A DNA stretch of 64,000 nucleotides from Sarcomyxa edulis. Taxonomy: Eukaryota > Basidiomycota > Agaricomycetes > Agaricales > Mycenaceae. Positions 34,977 to 44,282 of this stretch are shown here, piece after piece. How positions within the stretch are numbered: the stretch's first letter is position 1; each line of letters begins with the position of its first letter. The stretch is taken from the NCBI GenBank assembly GCA_009761415.1, contig QUOL01000011.1, forward strand, positions 806,001 to 870,000, read 5' to 3'. The position numbers were made by a program, and so were the translations under genes. Below the pieces are notes generated by a model, which saw nothing but the letters and a program-made list of their open reading frames with translations, was not told the origin of the DNA and made no database searches.

Positions 34977-35168
34977 TGAAAGGCTTGAGAAAGGAGGAAC
35001 GGGATGAATCGTGGGCCGCTTTTTCGTGACCGTGACAGGCGCTCGTTTACCGACGTTCCACTATCCGTTACACTCGCGTTTCTTGAACTCGTACTTCTAC
35101 GTTCACTACTTCCTTCTCTCGTTCCTCCCTCCTCTGTACTTCTCTCCGTCGGAATTTTTGGCCCCACC
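34977..35168 (+). repeat. Split direct repeat A1
   Basis: 192 bp, identical by eye to 40645-40836. It starts TGAAAGGCTTGAG and ends TTTTTGGCCCCACC. Confidence 0.95.
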
Positions 35169-35253
35169 ACCTTTATCATACTCGCAACCCATTCCGACCA
35201 TTATAATCTCAATTACTCGCTCTTTCCTAATTTCATCAAATCCGAAATTTCAA

Positions 35254-37664
35254 ATGTCTCAGTCCCAGAATACCAACCCACGCGCCACATCAACAGCTCC
35301 TCCCGCCAACCCTACCAAACCTCGTACTCGCGCAGCCGCCATGGCTCAGAACCCCAATCCCCCCAACAATCCCATCAGCGACACCCAAAACCCTTCCGAT
35401 GCCCATAATCGCCCACTTGACACCACGAACAAACAAGCGCCCGATCCCGCCCCGACTTTGCCTCAAATGGACATCAATGATGTCATGAATCGCGTCACAC
35501 AAGCACAGCCACCAGTCACACCCACAGCCACAGCGATCAACAAACCTTCGACTTCCACCAACCCTTTGCCCGCTCCCATCCCCACCACAGCGAAACCTCG
35601 TAAACGCCCCAACGTCGCCGCCGAACCTCCTGCTGAGCCTCCTTCAGCCGCCAAGAAAAGGAGGACCGACAAAGGTAAAGGCCGACAAATCGACAACCCC
35701 ATCTCCAATATCGATCTCGAAGAAGCAGACGTCGCTCATCAGCTCATCAATAATATCCCTGGAATACCTCTCGCAGCTTTACCTCAGCATCGTTTCCGAC
35801 CTCCACCCTCCGCCGTCATCCCCAATCAAAACGAACAATACATCCCTCAAATTACTTCGACAGTTCCTTTCAATTATCATAGGGCTCCCGACCCCATCCC
35901 CTCCTTTTTACAACAACCACGAAGAGTATCCTTTTCTAATCAACAAACGAATTCACACTCCTCCGACCCCTTAACTCTCGCTCAAGCCATAGCGAATCTA
36001 CCTACCGGACACATCGAAAACTACGACCAATTACGACCGAACGCCAAATCATCCCGTCAAACGGACCTCACCACTCCCATTCGACCTTCTCCTCGTCATA
36101 GTCAACCTCCTCCTCTCAACTCAATACAACGATTCTCAGATCATCGTCGACACCCCTCTCCGACGGTAGAGGAAATAGAGGATGAGGATTCAGACCTCGG
36201 AAGGAATTTTGGAATCGACGATGACGAAGAAGACGACGATGACGACGAAATCGTCTCAATGAAGAAGTCTCATATGATCAAGATTTTACGAGCCCACAAC
36301 GAAGAACAAATGCGCGAAAGAGGTGAGTAATCTCTCTTCACTATCCACAACAATCTACACTTCGCGCTTCCTTCATTCTTCTTCCAATATTTATATATCA
36401 TCGTTTCTACTTTCCCTTTTCATTCTTTTCCCTTTTCGTTTTCAATTCTCATTTCTCTTTCCAATGCATACATCCTTACACACAATTCAAAGATCGGAAC
36501 GAAGCGATTCGAGCCGCCGTTCACTCCAGTAACCGCAAAGCATCCAAATCCATAAACGTCCCTTCCACTATTATTTCCTCCAAAAATCCATTATCATCCG
36601 CATACGTCGACCAATTCCTCGATACAGTCAAACCCACATCCATTACTCCACCAGTTACACGTCACGCTCCCCCTTCCGCCTCCGCACCTCTTCTCGATCC
36701 AAATCAATTAGTCATTCCAGCGGTTGTAGTAAACGCCTTTCGCAAAGGCTGGGTAGAACACATTCCAATCCATCTCCTTACCAATGCAGCATGTCGCGAT
36801 GCAATGACCGCTCTTACAAAGAATCCCGATTCCGCCTTTTCTATCGTCGCCGGTCGTCTCACATCCAAAGCTCAGACAATGGACTCTTCCAAAGAACGTT
36901 ACATCGAAGCTATTTCTTGGTCCGACGCTGCTCGTCGTTTCGTCACTGCCATTCGTAGTCATCTATGGGCCGCTGGAGATTCATCCCCAGGCGGCGTTAA
37001 CGCAAACCTCATAGCGGATTCTTGGGAACTTCATTTCAACAACATCCGAGTACGTCCAGACTTCGAAACATCGTTCTCTTCCTATCGCGAATACGATATA
37101 ACCTTACGCCGAACATACGTTCATGACACTACCGGTTTCAATCCCGCCGTTTGGCAACAAGATACATACAACTCTATCATTTCGACTCAAAATCAACACA
37201 GTCTTTCCGTCATTCAACATCATTTAGGCATCAATACTACATCCCAGTCCTTTCTTACCAACACAAACCCCACATTTCAACCTTCGAATTACACCTTCCC
37301 AAAGAGACCTCTTCGTAACGCATTCATTCCCAACAACACATCCTTCCAACAACGCACCGATAACGGCTGGGCCCCCAGGCCTAACAATACCAATCCAAAC
37401 CACATTCCACCTCCCAACGCCGCCCCGCGCATTCCCAACAAGTGCATGTATTGCAAGTCCACCACTCACAAATTCTCCTTCTGTAACGGCACTCCCTCGT
37501 ACCTTCACAAAGACCCAAACGGAGCTTGGAAAGACCCAAACGGCGCCTCCGTTTGCGTCAACTTCAACGGGCCTATGGCATGCCCAAGAGGTGCAACCTG
37601 CCCTTTCCTTCACACTTGCTCGCTCTGTGGCAATGGAAGCCATTCTGCTCAATCGTGCCCTTAA
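35254..37664 (+). CDS. Ngaro-type Gag, two exons
   Basis: Exon 1 is 35254-36322 (start MSQSQNTNPRAT, the first in-frame ATG), the intron 36323-36492 and exon 2 36493-37664, giving about 747 residues. The donor GAAAGAG/GTGAGT and acceptor TTCAAAG restore a frame that stays open for 390 codons. The N-terminal third is Pro/Asn/Thr-rich with a basic cluster (KKRRTDKGKGRQ), followed by an acidic block (DDDEEDDDDDE). The middle has a helical capsid-like region (NLIADSWELHFNNIRV). The C-terminus has zinc-finger-like Cys/His sets: CMYCKSTTHKFSFC, then CPRGATCPFLHTCSLCGNGSHSAQSC, seen in other mushroom DIRS-order elements. It should coat the RNA. The stop overlaps the start of the RT frame. Confidence 0.8.
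36323..36492 (+). other. Predicted spliceosomal intron within gag
   Basis: 170 bp with a GTGAGT donor, a long T/C-rich body and an AG acceptor. Removing it joins two gag frames in phase (G plus AT makes Asp). Unspliced, the first frame ends at a TAA just inside the intron. Confidence 0.7.
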
Positions 37665-39339
37665 GGATTTCTTCTTCCCCATCGTCACTCCCTATAAACA
37701 CGAACGATGGGCGCAGATGTTAGACGAAGCAGGAGTTTTAGACGAATACGCAGATATCCCTTTAGGCATAGAGAACGGCTTCGAGATAGGCCTCGAAGAG
37801 TTTTCCCTGACTTCTACATTTTCTCCCCCTAACCACTACAAATCCTCCGAGCACCACAAATACATCGTAGAGAAATACGCAGACGAGATAAAATTGAATC
37901 GCATTTCCCCGGGCTATCCTCCAGAAATTCTCGAAAAACTAGTTGGTCATTATCGCACAGCCCCGATGAACGTCGTCGAACGAGTTCCCGGCGGCAAACT
38001 CAGAGCTACTATAGATCACTCCTATCCACGCAACAATCCTAACGTCACTTCCATAAACTCTAATATCGATTCCAAACGTTTCCAATGCGCATGGGGATCC
38101 TTTTCCGAAACATGGCTCTTAGTCGCCGATGCTCCAGAAGGCACGCAAGCTGCAGTCTTCGACGTTGAAGCGGCGTTTCGCACAGTTCCCACCGCACCAC
38201 GCAACCGTCCTTTCACAGCGCTACTCATAGGTTTTCTAGTACACCTCGATCATTGTCTTAATTTCGGGCTCGCTCCTGCACCCGGTATCTTCGGACGTCT
38301 TGCAGACGCCATCGCAATCATTTTTCTTTTCTACGGTATCCAAGCTCTTATCAAATGGGTCGACGACTTCGTTTTCTTCAGGTACCCGACTGGCCGAAAC
38401 TCCTCCGGCGACTGGATCTATAGCTACGACGAGCAGCTGATCTGGTCGATCGCGAAGGAATTAGGTTGGCCGTGGTCACCGGAAAAATTTGTTCCCTTCG
38501 CTTTCAATTTTACATACATCGGCTTCGATTGGTCTCTTGAAAACAAAACAGTATCCCTTCCAGATAAAAAACGAACGAAATATCTCAACAAACTTCTTCC
38601 TTTCCGCGATATAGGCTACCCCTCCACACGCGAACAATTAGAATCTCTCATAGGTACTCTTAATCACGTCACTCTTATACTTCCAGATGGTCGCGCGCAC
38701 CTCCCTTCACTTTTCAAACTTCGTTCTACTTTCCCGGACAATTCTCGATCTTGGACTACTCGCAAAATAACCCCTTCCGTAGCCGACGATATAAACTGGT
38801 GGATAACACGTCTTCAACAACCCTGGTGCGGCATGAACATCATCAAACCTCCTCCTCCCCTTCATATACAACTTTTCGTCGATGCATCCACAGGTTGGGG
38901 CTTAGGTCTCACCTTAGATGGTAAATGGCTCGCATGGCAACTTATTCCGGGTTGGAAAGCTGATGAAAGAGACATCGGTTGGGCCGAAATGGTCGCGGTA
39001 GAACTTGCCGTTCGCACTCTCGTAGCTGCCGGTTACAAACATTCTCACATCATCATTCATTCCGACAATAAAGGAGTCGTCGGTTCCATGCGAGCCGGTC
39101 GTTCTCGCAATGCTCCTTCAAATGCTATTCTTCGACATATCGTTGCACTCCTTCAAGAACATTCACTATGGATAACCACAGAATGGGTATCAACCAAAGC
39201 AAATCCCGCAGACGCTCCCTCTCGAGGCGAATTTCACTCTCGTTCTTTACTTTTCCCTTACCCTCCTAAAATTCCCTATCACCTGAAGCCTTTTGTACAC
39301 CCTTCCATTAGCTATCATGATTCACGCCTCAAACCCTAG
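37633..39339 (+). CDS. Ngaro-type reverse transcriptase-RNase H
   Basis: The ATG at 37633 lies 32 nt before the gag stop, in the +1 frame relative to gag; the frame itself is open from 37591. RT landmarks are GHYRTAPMNVVERVPGGK, ATIDHSYPRN, VFDVEAAFRTVPTAP (first catalytic Asp), NFGLAPAPGIF and IKWVDDFVFF (catalytic VDD). RNase H landmarks are LFVDASTGWGLG, WAEMVAVELAVRT, HSDNKGVVG and TKANPADAPSRG. This matches the RT class of DIRS-order elements, where the RNase H ends in a -NPADxxSR motif. No protease or integrase follows. Translation could be by reinitiation or frameshift after gag. Confidence 0.92.
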   Translation: MEAILLNRALKDFFFPIVTPYKHERWAQMLDEAGVLDEYADIPLGIENGFEIGLEEFSLTSTFSPPNHYKSSEHHKYIVEKYADEIKLNRISPGYPPEILEKLVGHYRTAPMNVVERVPGGKLRATIDHSYPRNNPNVTSINSNIDSKRFQCAWGSFSETWLLVADAPEGTQAAVFDVEAAFRTVPTAPRNRPFTALLIGFLVHLDHCLNFGLAPAPGIFGRLADAIAIIFLFYGIQALIKWVDDFVFFRYPTGRNSSGDWIYSYDEQLIWSIAKELGWPWSPEKFVPFAFNFTYIGFDWSLENKTVSLPDKKRTKYLNKLLPFRDIGYPSTREQLESLIGTLNHVTLILPDGRAHLPSLFKLRSTFPDNSRSWTTRKITPSVADDINWWITRLQQPWCGMNIIKPPPPLHIQLFVDASTGWGLGLTLDGKWLAWQLIPGWKADERDIGWAEMVAVELAVRTLVAAGYKHSHIIIHSDNKGVVGSMRAGRSRNAPSNAILRHIVALLQEHSLWITTEWVSTKANPADAPSRGEFHSRSLLFPYPPKIPYHLKPFVHPSISYHDSRLKP

Positions 39340-39451
39340 TATCACACATTACACGAGCTACTTACAATAATATTAAATAATTAATTTTCAAACCGCTTGA
39401 GCAATCTAACTTCCCTCGTTCTACTTCTTCATCCACGAACACTCTTCAATC

Positions 39452-40675
39452 ATGCGAAACCTCCACAGAAAATCCTCACATTCGGACAGAATCACCATAG
39501 AAACTATCGCAAAATTCATCCCCCAAAAATCATCCTCATCCCTCACTATCTCAAACTTCGCCTATCGCGCCAAAGCATACCGATACCATCGAGCTCACAC
39601 CTTCCGTCCACAAACTTCTCCCACATACGCTACCTTGCTACAAAACGAAAAAATAGACAAAGTCATTAGTCGTTCATGGGCCATATCCACGTCCAAGAAA
39701 TACGCCAACGCGGTTGAACATTTCTTTCGTTTTTGCGATATCCTCGACGTACCCTTATACTCTCGTCTTCCTGCATCCGAATACATCCTCTGCGCTTTCG
39801 TAGCAGACTCAGCAGGCAGAATCGCTGGGGGTACCATCGGTGCAAAAATCTCTGCCATTCATGCTTGGCATACTCAAAATAATCAAGTTTGGAACGGAGG
39901 ACAGAGACTAAAAGCAGTGCTTGCCGGAGCAGAAAAGATGACTCCAGACTCATCCCGTCGTCCAGAAAGACCACCAGTAACCATTCAAATGATCGCCATG
40001 TTATATCATGACCTAGACCACAACAACACTCTCGACATTGCCGTTTATTTTGCAGCTTGCTGCGCCTTTTGGTGTCAGATCAGGCTAGGAGAACTCTTCC
40101 CCGAAAACCAACGTACTTTCAATCCAAAACACGCTCCAGCCGTTCATCATCTCTTTCCGCCGATCGCTTCGGGATCGCGAAGACTTCATCTTCCCAGAAC
40201 AAAAATGGCCGGTGATAAAGGCGAGGACGTCATGATGCTTCGACAGAACGACAACGATCCCATAACAGCACTCGAACATCATATTACTTCCAATAATCTC
40301 ACCTCCAATGACCCTCTCTGTTCATATCGAGACCTCAAAAACAAGCTAATACCCCTCACCAAGCGCAAATTCCTTCTTCGCTGCAATGAAATCTGGTTCT
40401 CTCGAGGTCTCATCATCCCTACTACAGGTCACGCCTTTCGTATTGGCGGTACTACACATCTACTCATTTCCGGTGTTCCACCTCACATTGTCAAAATGAT
40501 GGGACGCTGGTCATCCGACGAATTCCTGAAATTCCGAAAGTACCTTTTCTCGACTTCCCCCCCACATCACGACAGATTGGCACTGCACGAAGTTTTCATC
40601 TCATTCTATTACACATATCTATCGACGAAAACAACAGCACGAAATGAAAGGCTTGAGAAAGGAGGAACGGGATGA
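39452..40675 (+). CDS. Ngaro-type tyrosine recombinase
   Basis: 407 codons from the ATG at 39452, 112 nt after the RT stop. The N-terminal SAM-like core-binding domain includes SWAISTSKKYANAVEHFFRF and RLPASEYILCAF. The catalytic domain has the first Arg in WCQIRLGELF, the H-x-x-R box in TGHAFRIGGTTHLL, GRWSSDEF, and the nucleophile Tyr in FRKYLF (about 40541). All R-H-R-Y positions are present. The Tyr and everything after it are encoded in repeat B1, and the frame ends inside A2 (stop at 40673-40675). It would integrate the circular double-stranded DNA made by the RT. Confidence 0.93.
   Translation: MRNLHRKSSHSDRITIETIAKFIPQKSSSSLTISNFAYRAKAYRYHRAHTFRPQTSPTYATLLQNEKIDKVISRSWAISTSKKYANAVEHFFRFCDILDVPLYSRLPASEYILCAFVADSAGRIAGGTIGAKISAIHAWHTQNNQVWNGGQRLKAVLAGAEKMTPDSSRRPERPPVTIQMIAMLYHDLDHNNTLDIAVYFAACCAFWCQIRLGELFPENQRTFNPKHAPAVHHLFPPIASGSRRLHLPRTKMAGDKGEDVMMLRQNDNDPITALEHHITSNNLTSNDPLCSYRDLKNKLIPLTKRKFLLRCNEIWFSRGLIIPTTGHAFRIGGTTHLLISGVPPHIVKMMGRWSSDEFLKFRKYLFSTSPPHHDRLALHEVFISFYYTYLSTKTTARNERLEKGGTG
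40533..40644 (+). repeat. Split direct repeat B1
   Basis: 112 bp, identical by eye to 41007-41118. It begins TCCGAAAGTACC inside the recombinase frame and directly abuts A2. Confidence 0.95.
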
Positions 40676-40836
40676 ATCGTGGGCCGCTTTTTCGTGACCG
40701 TGACAGGCGCTCGTTTACCGACGTTCCACTATCCGTTACACTCGCGTTTCTTGAACTCGTACTTCTACGTTCACTACTTCCTTCTCTCGTTCCTCCCTCC
40801 TCTGTACTTCTCTCCGTCGGAATTTTTGGCCCCACC
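40645..40836 (+). repeat. Split direct repeat A2
   Basis: 192 bp, second copy of A1 (34977-35168). Confidence 0.95.
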
Positions 40837-41006
40837 CACCGTCCCTTTTTCTTCTTTTGTTTCTCTCTCGTTTTTGTAAAACTTCGTTCGTACAGACCGT
40901 CCAATACAAATGCTTTGTACAGTACAGTCTGTCGGTGTCTCAGAGATCGTCACCCGGGTGATCTCGGTTCGTTCTCTCAGACACACCCCCTGGGTCTTCG
41001 AAATGG
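40837..41006 (+). other. Spacer between A2 and B2 with imperfect hairpin
   Basis: 170 bp unique to this place in the element. Positions 40935-40984 form an imperfect hairpin: outer arms GTGTCT and AGACAC, inner palindrome CACCCGGGTG flanked by AGATC and ATCT. A transcription end or a structure for reverse transcription is possible. Confidence 0.6.
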
Positions 41007-41118
41007 TCCGAAAGTACCTTTTCTCGACTTCCCCCCCACATCACGACAGATTGGCACTGCACGAAGTTTTCATCTCATTCTATTACACATATCTATCGAC
41101 GAAAACAACAGCACGAAA
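41007..41118 (+). repeat. Split direct repeat B2
   Basis: 112 bp, second copy of B1. It marks the right end of the element. Confidence 0.95.
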
Positions 41119-41399
41119 ACTACATATCCAGAAGGACTCGGAGATTTCCTTCCTGCCTCTAGCAGGGCGCTAAGTACACTGGTACTCTCATAGAGTCAAC
41201 TTCACAAACACTAGGACGGCACTCAGTCTAACCCTCGCAGATGTACGATTAGATTCCGAAAAGTACTGCTTGATGCTAACTAACATCTTTCTTGTTCACT
41301 TGGCAGTCTCAGGCAGTGTCTCTCGCCGTGTCGACGTTCTTCAAGAAAGTTGACTATTGACTCGACTTGCAGACAAATCCGATTCCTAGGACATTTCAG

Positions 41400-44060
41400 A
41401 TGCCATCATTGAGCTCTGCATCAACTCTATCGAACGATTCTCTCTACTTCGACTCTTTGGAAGAGCTCGATCGCTGGACGGATACTCATGCTCCAAGGCT
41501 ACGTGGCGTGTTGGAATACCATGCACGTTCTGTGATCGCAGACAGCGGGAAGAGAGGGAAACTCCTGGTGAACAAACTATCATCCACTGTTGTCTGTGCG
41601 CTCGAGACTGACCGGCATCGCTCTAGGTGTGTCATGACTATAAGGTCGGTCGCTTTCGAATCTATGACGCGCATGTTTCGACTCACTTATCAATCTATAG
41701 GGTGGATACAAGGAGACTCCCTTTGCGATGTCCTATACATTCAATTTCTGGTCAAACTGCGATACTTTCGTCTAGTACGCTTCCTAAATCATGTGTCACT
41801 GTCCACGTTTGATACTGGAAGCTCAGCTTCTCTCATCATCGCGTGACTGTTCCTCCTCCTGGATGGGTCAATGCTGCCCATAGGCAGGGAGTCAAGATGC
41901 TAGGGACGCTGTAAGCTTCGTAATGCTAGTCTCTTCTCTCTTGATATACATATTCATGACGCCTTTTCTTCTGTATGTTAGAATATTCGAAGTCCCGGAG
42001 AACGGGAAAGCAGATTGTCTGCGTCTCCTTGTCGGACGTCTTCCCCAGTCGAAGACGGGCCCAGCCAAACACGATTCTCCGATGTCAACATTTCCATTGT
42101 CTCCTCACTATGCTCGTGTATTAGCTGACTTAGCAGTTGACCGCGGTTTCGACGGATATCTACTGAACATTGAATGCGCACTTGAAGGAGGTATTGAACA
42201 AACTAGAGCTTTGGCCGCATGGAATTCCATCTTGCAATCAGAGCTTCAAAAGAAGGTTGGGCCGCATGCTCAGACTATATGGTATGCATACTCTTTCTGC
42301 CAAAGAATACATGCTCAACAGGATATTTCTTAGGTACGATAGCGTGGTCTTCACGGGTCAATTGGCCTGGCAAGATAGGTTGAACAACTTCAATCTCCCA
42401 TTTTTCCTCTCGTCTACTGCCATATTCACAAATTATACCGTAAGTCTTTGTCATTTCATCCCTTGCATGACGTTACAGTATGATCATGTTCTATCAGTGG
42501 CACCGTGACTATCCAGCGCTAACCGCCCAATATTTCCTGAGTCTCGATCCGAAGCACACTGGTCATACCGAATCAGGGAACATCCTCAGCTCCACCCCGA
42601 AATCTCTCAGCGACATTTACGTAGGCGTCGATGTATGGGGTCGAGGCTCACACGGAAATGGTGGCCTTGGTTCTTACAAAGCCATTACCCACATCGATCC
42701 CGAATTTCTTGGATTGAGCGTGGCGCTTTTCGGACAAGCCTGGACATGGGAGAGCGAACAGGATAAACCGGGATGGACATGGGAAAAATGGTGGAACTAC
42801 GACCGTCAGTTATGGGTTGGCCCGGAGAGCGGGTCCGTCGATGTACCGGAAGCTCCAAGGAGACCTGGAGAACCGGAATGCGTACATGGACCGTTCATCC
42901 CTATCAAAGCATTCTTCCTCAAAGACCCGCCACCTAATCCTGCCAAGCTCGCTTTTAGCACCACGTTCTGCCCAGGAGTCGGCCGCACATGGTTCGTCAG
43001 TGGAGTCAATGTCCTGGAAAGCGGGACTGGCTGGACTGACGTCGATAAACAATGTTCTGTGGGAGACATGGTATGGCCTCGTCCTCTTCTAGCGTGGGAG
43101 GGCGAAGAACACACAGAAGAATTACCAGTGGCTTCTGCGGCGCTGTGTATGGATGATGCCTGGAATGGTGGCAGTTGTCTCAGACTTGTTGTGTCCGATC
43201 CAGGGTCACCCGCTGAAGACGCAGCGTTCCAATGCTTCTGGATCCCTATTCAGTCCCTAGCTATCACTGCTCGTAGATCGTACGAAGCGACCGCTGTCTA
43301 CAAAATTGAATCTAGCCCGAGTACTGACCTCGATATTGGATTGTCCGTTAAACCGATTCTATTCAACGGCACTACGAATCCTGAAGGGTTGGTAAACGTC
43401 ACGCCCAGCGCTATTAGCCATACAGAACTTACTGGAGGATGGACGAAATTGTCTGTCAATTTCAAGCTTCTTCCTGATGAATCCTTCGACCTCAACACGG
43501 ACGCACTGGGAGCCATCGGCCTTGTCGTCGCTGCAGTCAACGAAGATCCAACTGTGCCTTCAAAGTTCTCTATACTTCTTGGCCAGCTGAACGTATTTCC
43601 TACGTCTCCAGTAACCACCTCTGTGCATGCGCCCACCCTTCTCTGGGCAGATTTCCAGTCCACTGGCAAGAAGCCATCGAAAGGGAATCTCACTTGGGAG
43701 ATTGCTGCAGCATTCAGCCCTCTCCCTAACATCGTAATTCCATCTCGAGAAGATCCTCAGCCGGTCTGGACTTTGGATTCGTCGGACAACTGGTTCCCTT
43801 CCTTCCTTTACTTCAACATATACGGTCATCCCTTCGGAGACTCCGCTCCTTCTCCAGAAAACGCGATCTGGTTGGGAACGAGCGGTCTCGACGGCAAGCT
43901 GCATAGTTTTGATGTCCACGACCTAGAACAAATTCTGAAAACAAGCCCAGGATCCACAGGCGTTCGGTTATACGTTCAGGGTGTCACAGACCATGGGGAG
44001 GTTTTGAGCTGGGATAAGTGTGTATTCGTGGACACAAGTATCGGACAAAATACAGAGTAG
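41400..44060 (+). CDS. GH85 endo-beta-N-acetylglucosaminidase (ENGase)
   Basis: Cuts the chitobiose core of N-glycans. No signal peptide is seen at the ATG (MPSLSSASTLSN), so it is probably cytosolic, acting on free or misfolded glycoproteins. Family landmarks are YFDSLEELDRWTD, LLVCHDYKGGYKETP (built across an 18-nt exon at 41627-41644), FNFWSNCDTFVYFSHHRVTV, PPPGWVNAAHRQGVK, the catalytic N-x-E in GFDGYLLNIECALEG (about 42148-42192), QTIWYDSVVFTGQLAWQDRL and DVWGRG. The last third is a beta-rich domain (WTKLSVNFKLLPDESFD). At least five introns; the long frame from 42480 is only the last exon with intron sequence in front. It is convergent with the HRP1-like gene, 222 bp apart. Confidence 0.93.
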
Positions 44061-44282
44061 GGTGATTCTCAACTAATTACAGCCTGTGCATATACTATAA
44101 CATACAATCGATGTGTATGTATGTAACGTAAAATATACAAGAGTTCGAACAAAGCCAGGGAAAATAACTAATACTAGACAGAAATCATTACGACCTTACC
44201 CCCCCTGCTCTACCATACCGGTGACTTGCGTCACCTCGACCATATTACGATTTCCTAACCGCCTATAGAATACGTGGACCCA

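Larger units (their letters stand above)
34977..41118 (+). mobile_element. Ngaro-type tyrosine-recombinase (DIRS-order) retrotransposon, 6142 bp
   Basis: Structure A1 (34977-35168), gag, RT-RNase H, tyrosine recombinase, B1 (40533-40644) directly joined to A2 (40645-40836), spacer, B2 (41007-41118). Split direct repeats with B1 and A2 abutting are the mark of Ngaro/PAT-type elements, which integrate with a tyrosine recombinase and make no target duplication. Both repeat pairs look identical along their full length, the ORFs are open and the catalytic residues are present, so it is a recent and possibly active copy. No LTRs, DDE integrase, aspartic protease or methyltransferase domain were seen. 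It lies between a broken TMEM53-like gene and the GH85 gene. Confidence 0.95.

Noticed and set aside
35011..35253. Gag start upstream at 35011, and the overlapping frame from the ATG at 35004
   Set aside because: 35011 is GTG, not ATG, and both frames lie in repeat A, which recurs at 40645 without gag. The first in-frame ATG is 35254.
42480..42500. Long plus-strand frame from 42480 as a separate gene
   Set aside because: Its first codons are intron sequence. The family motif WHRDYP begins right after a splice acceptor, so it is the last exon of GH85.
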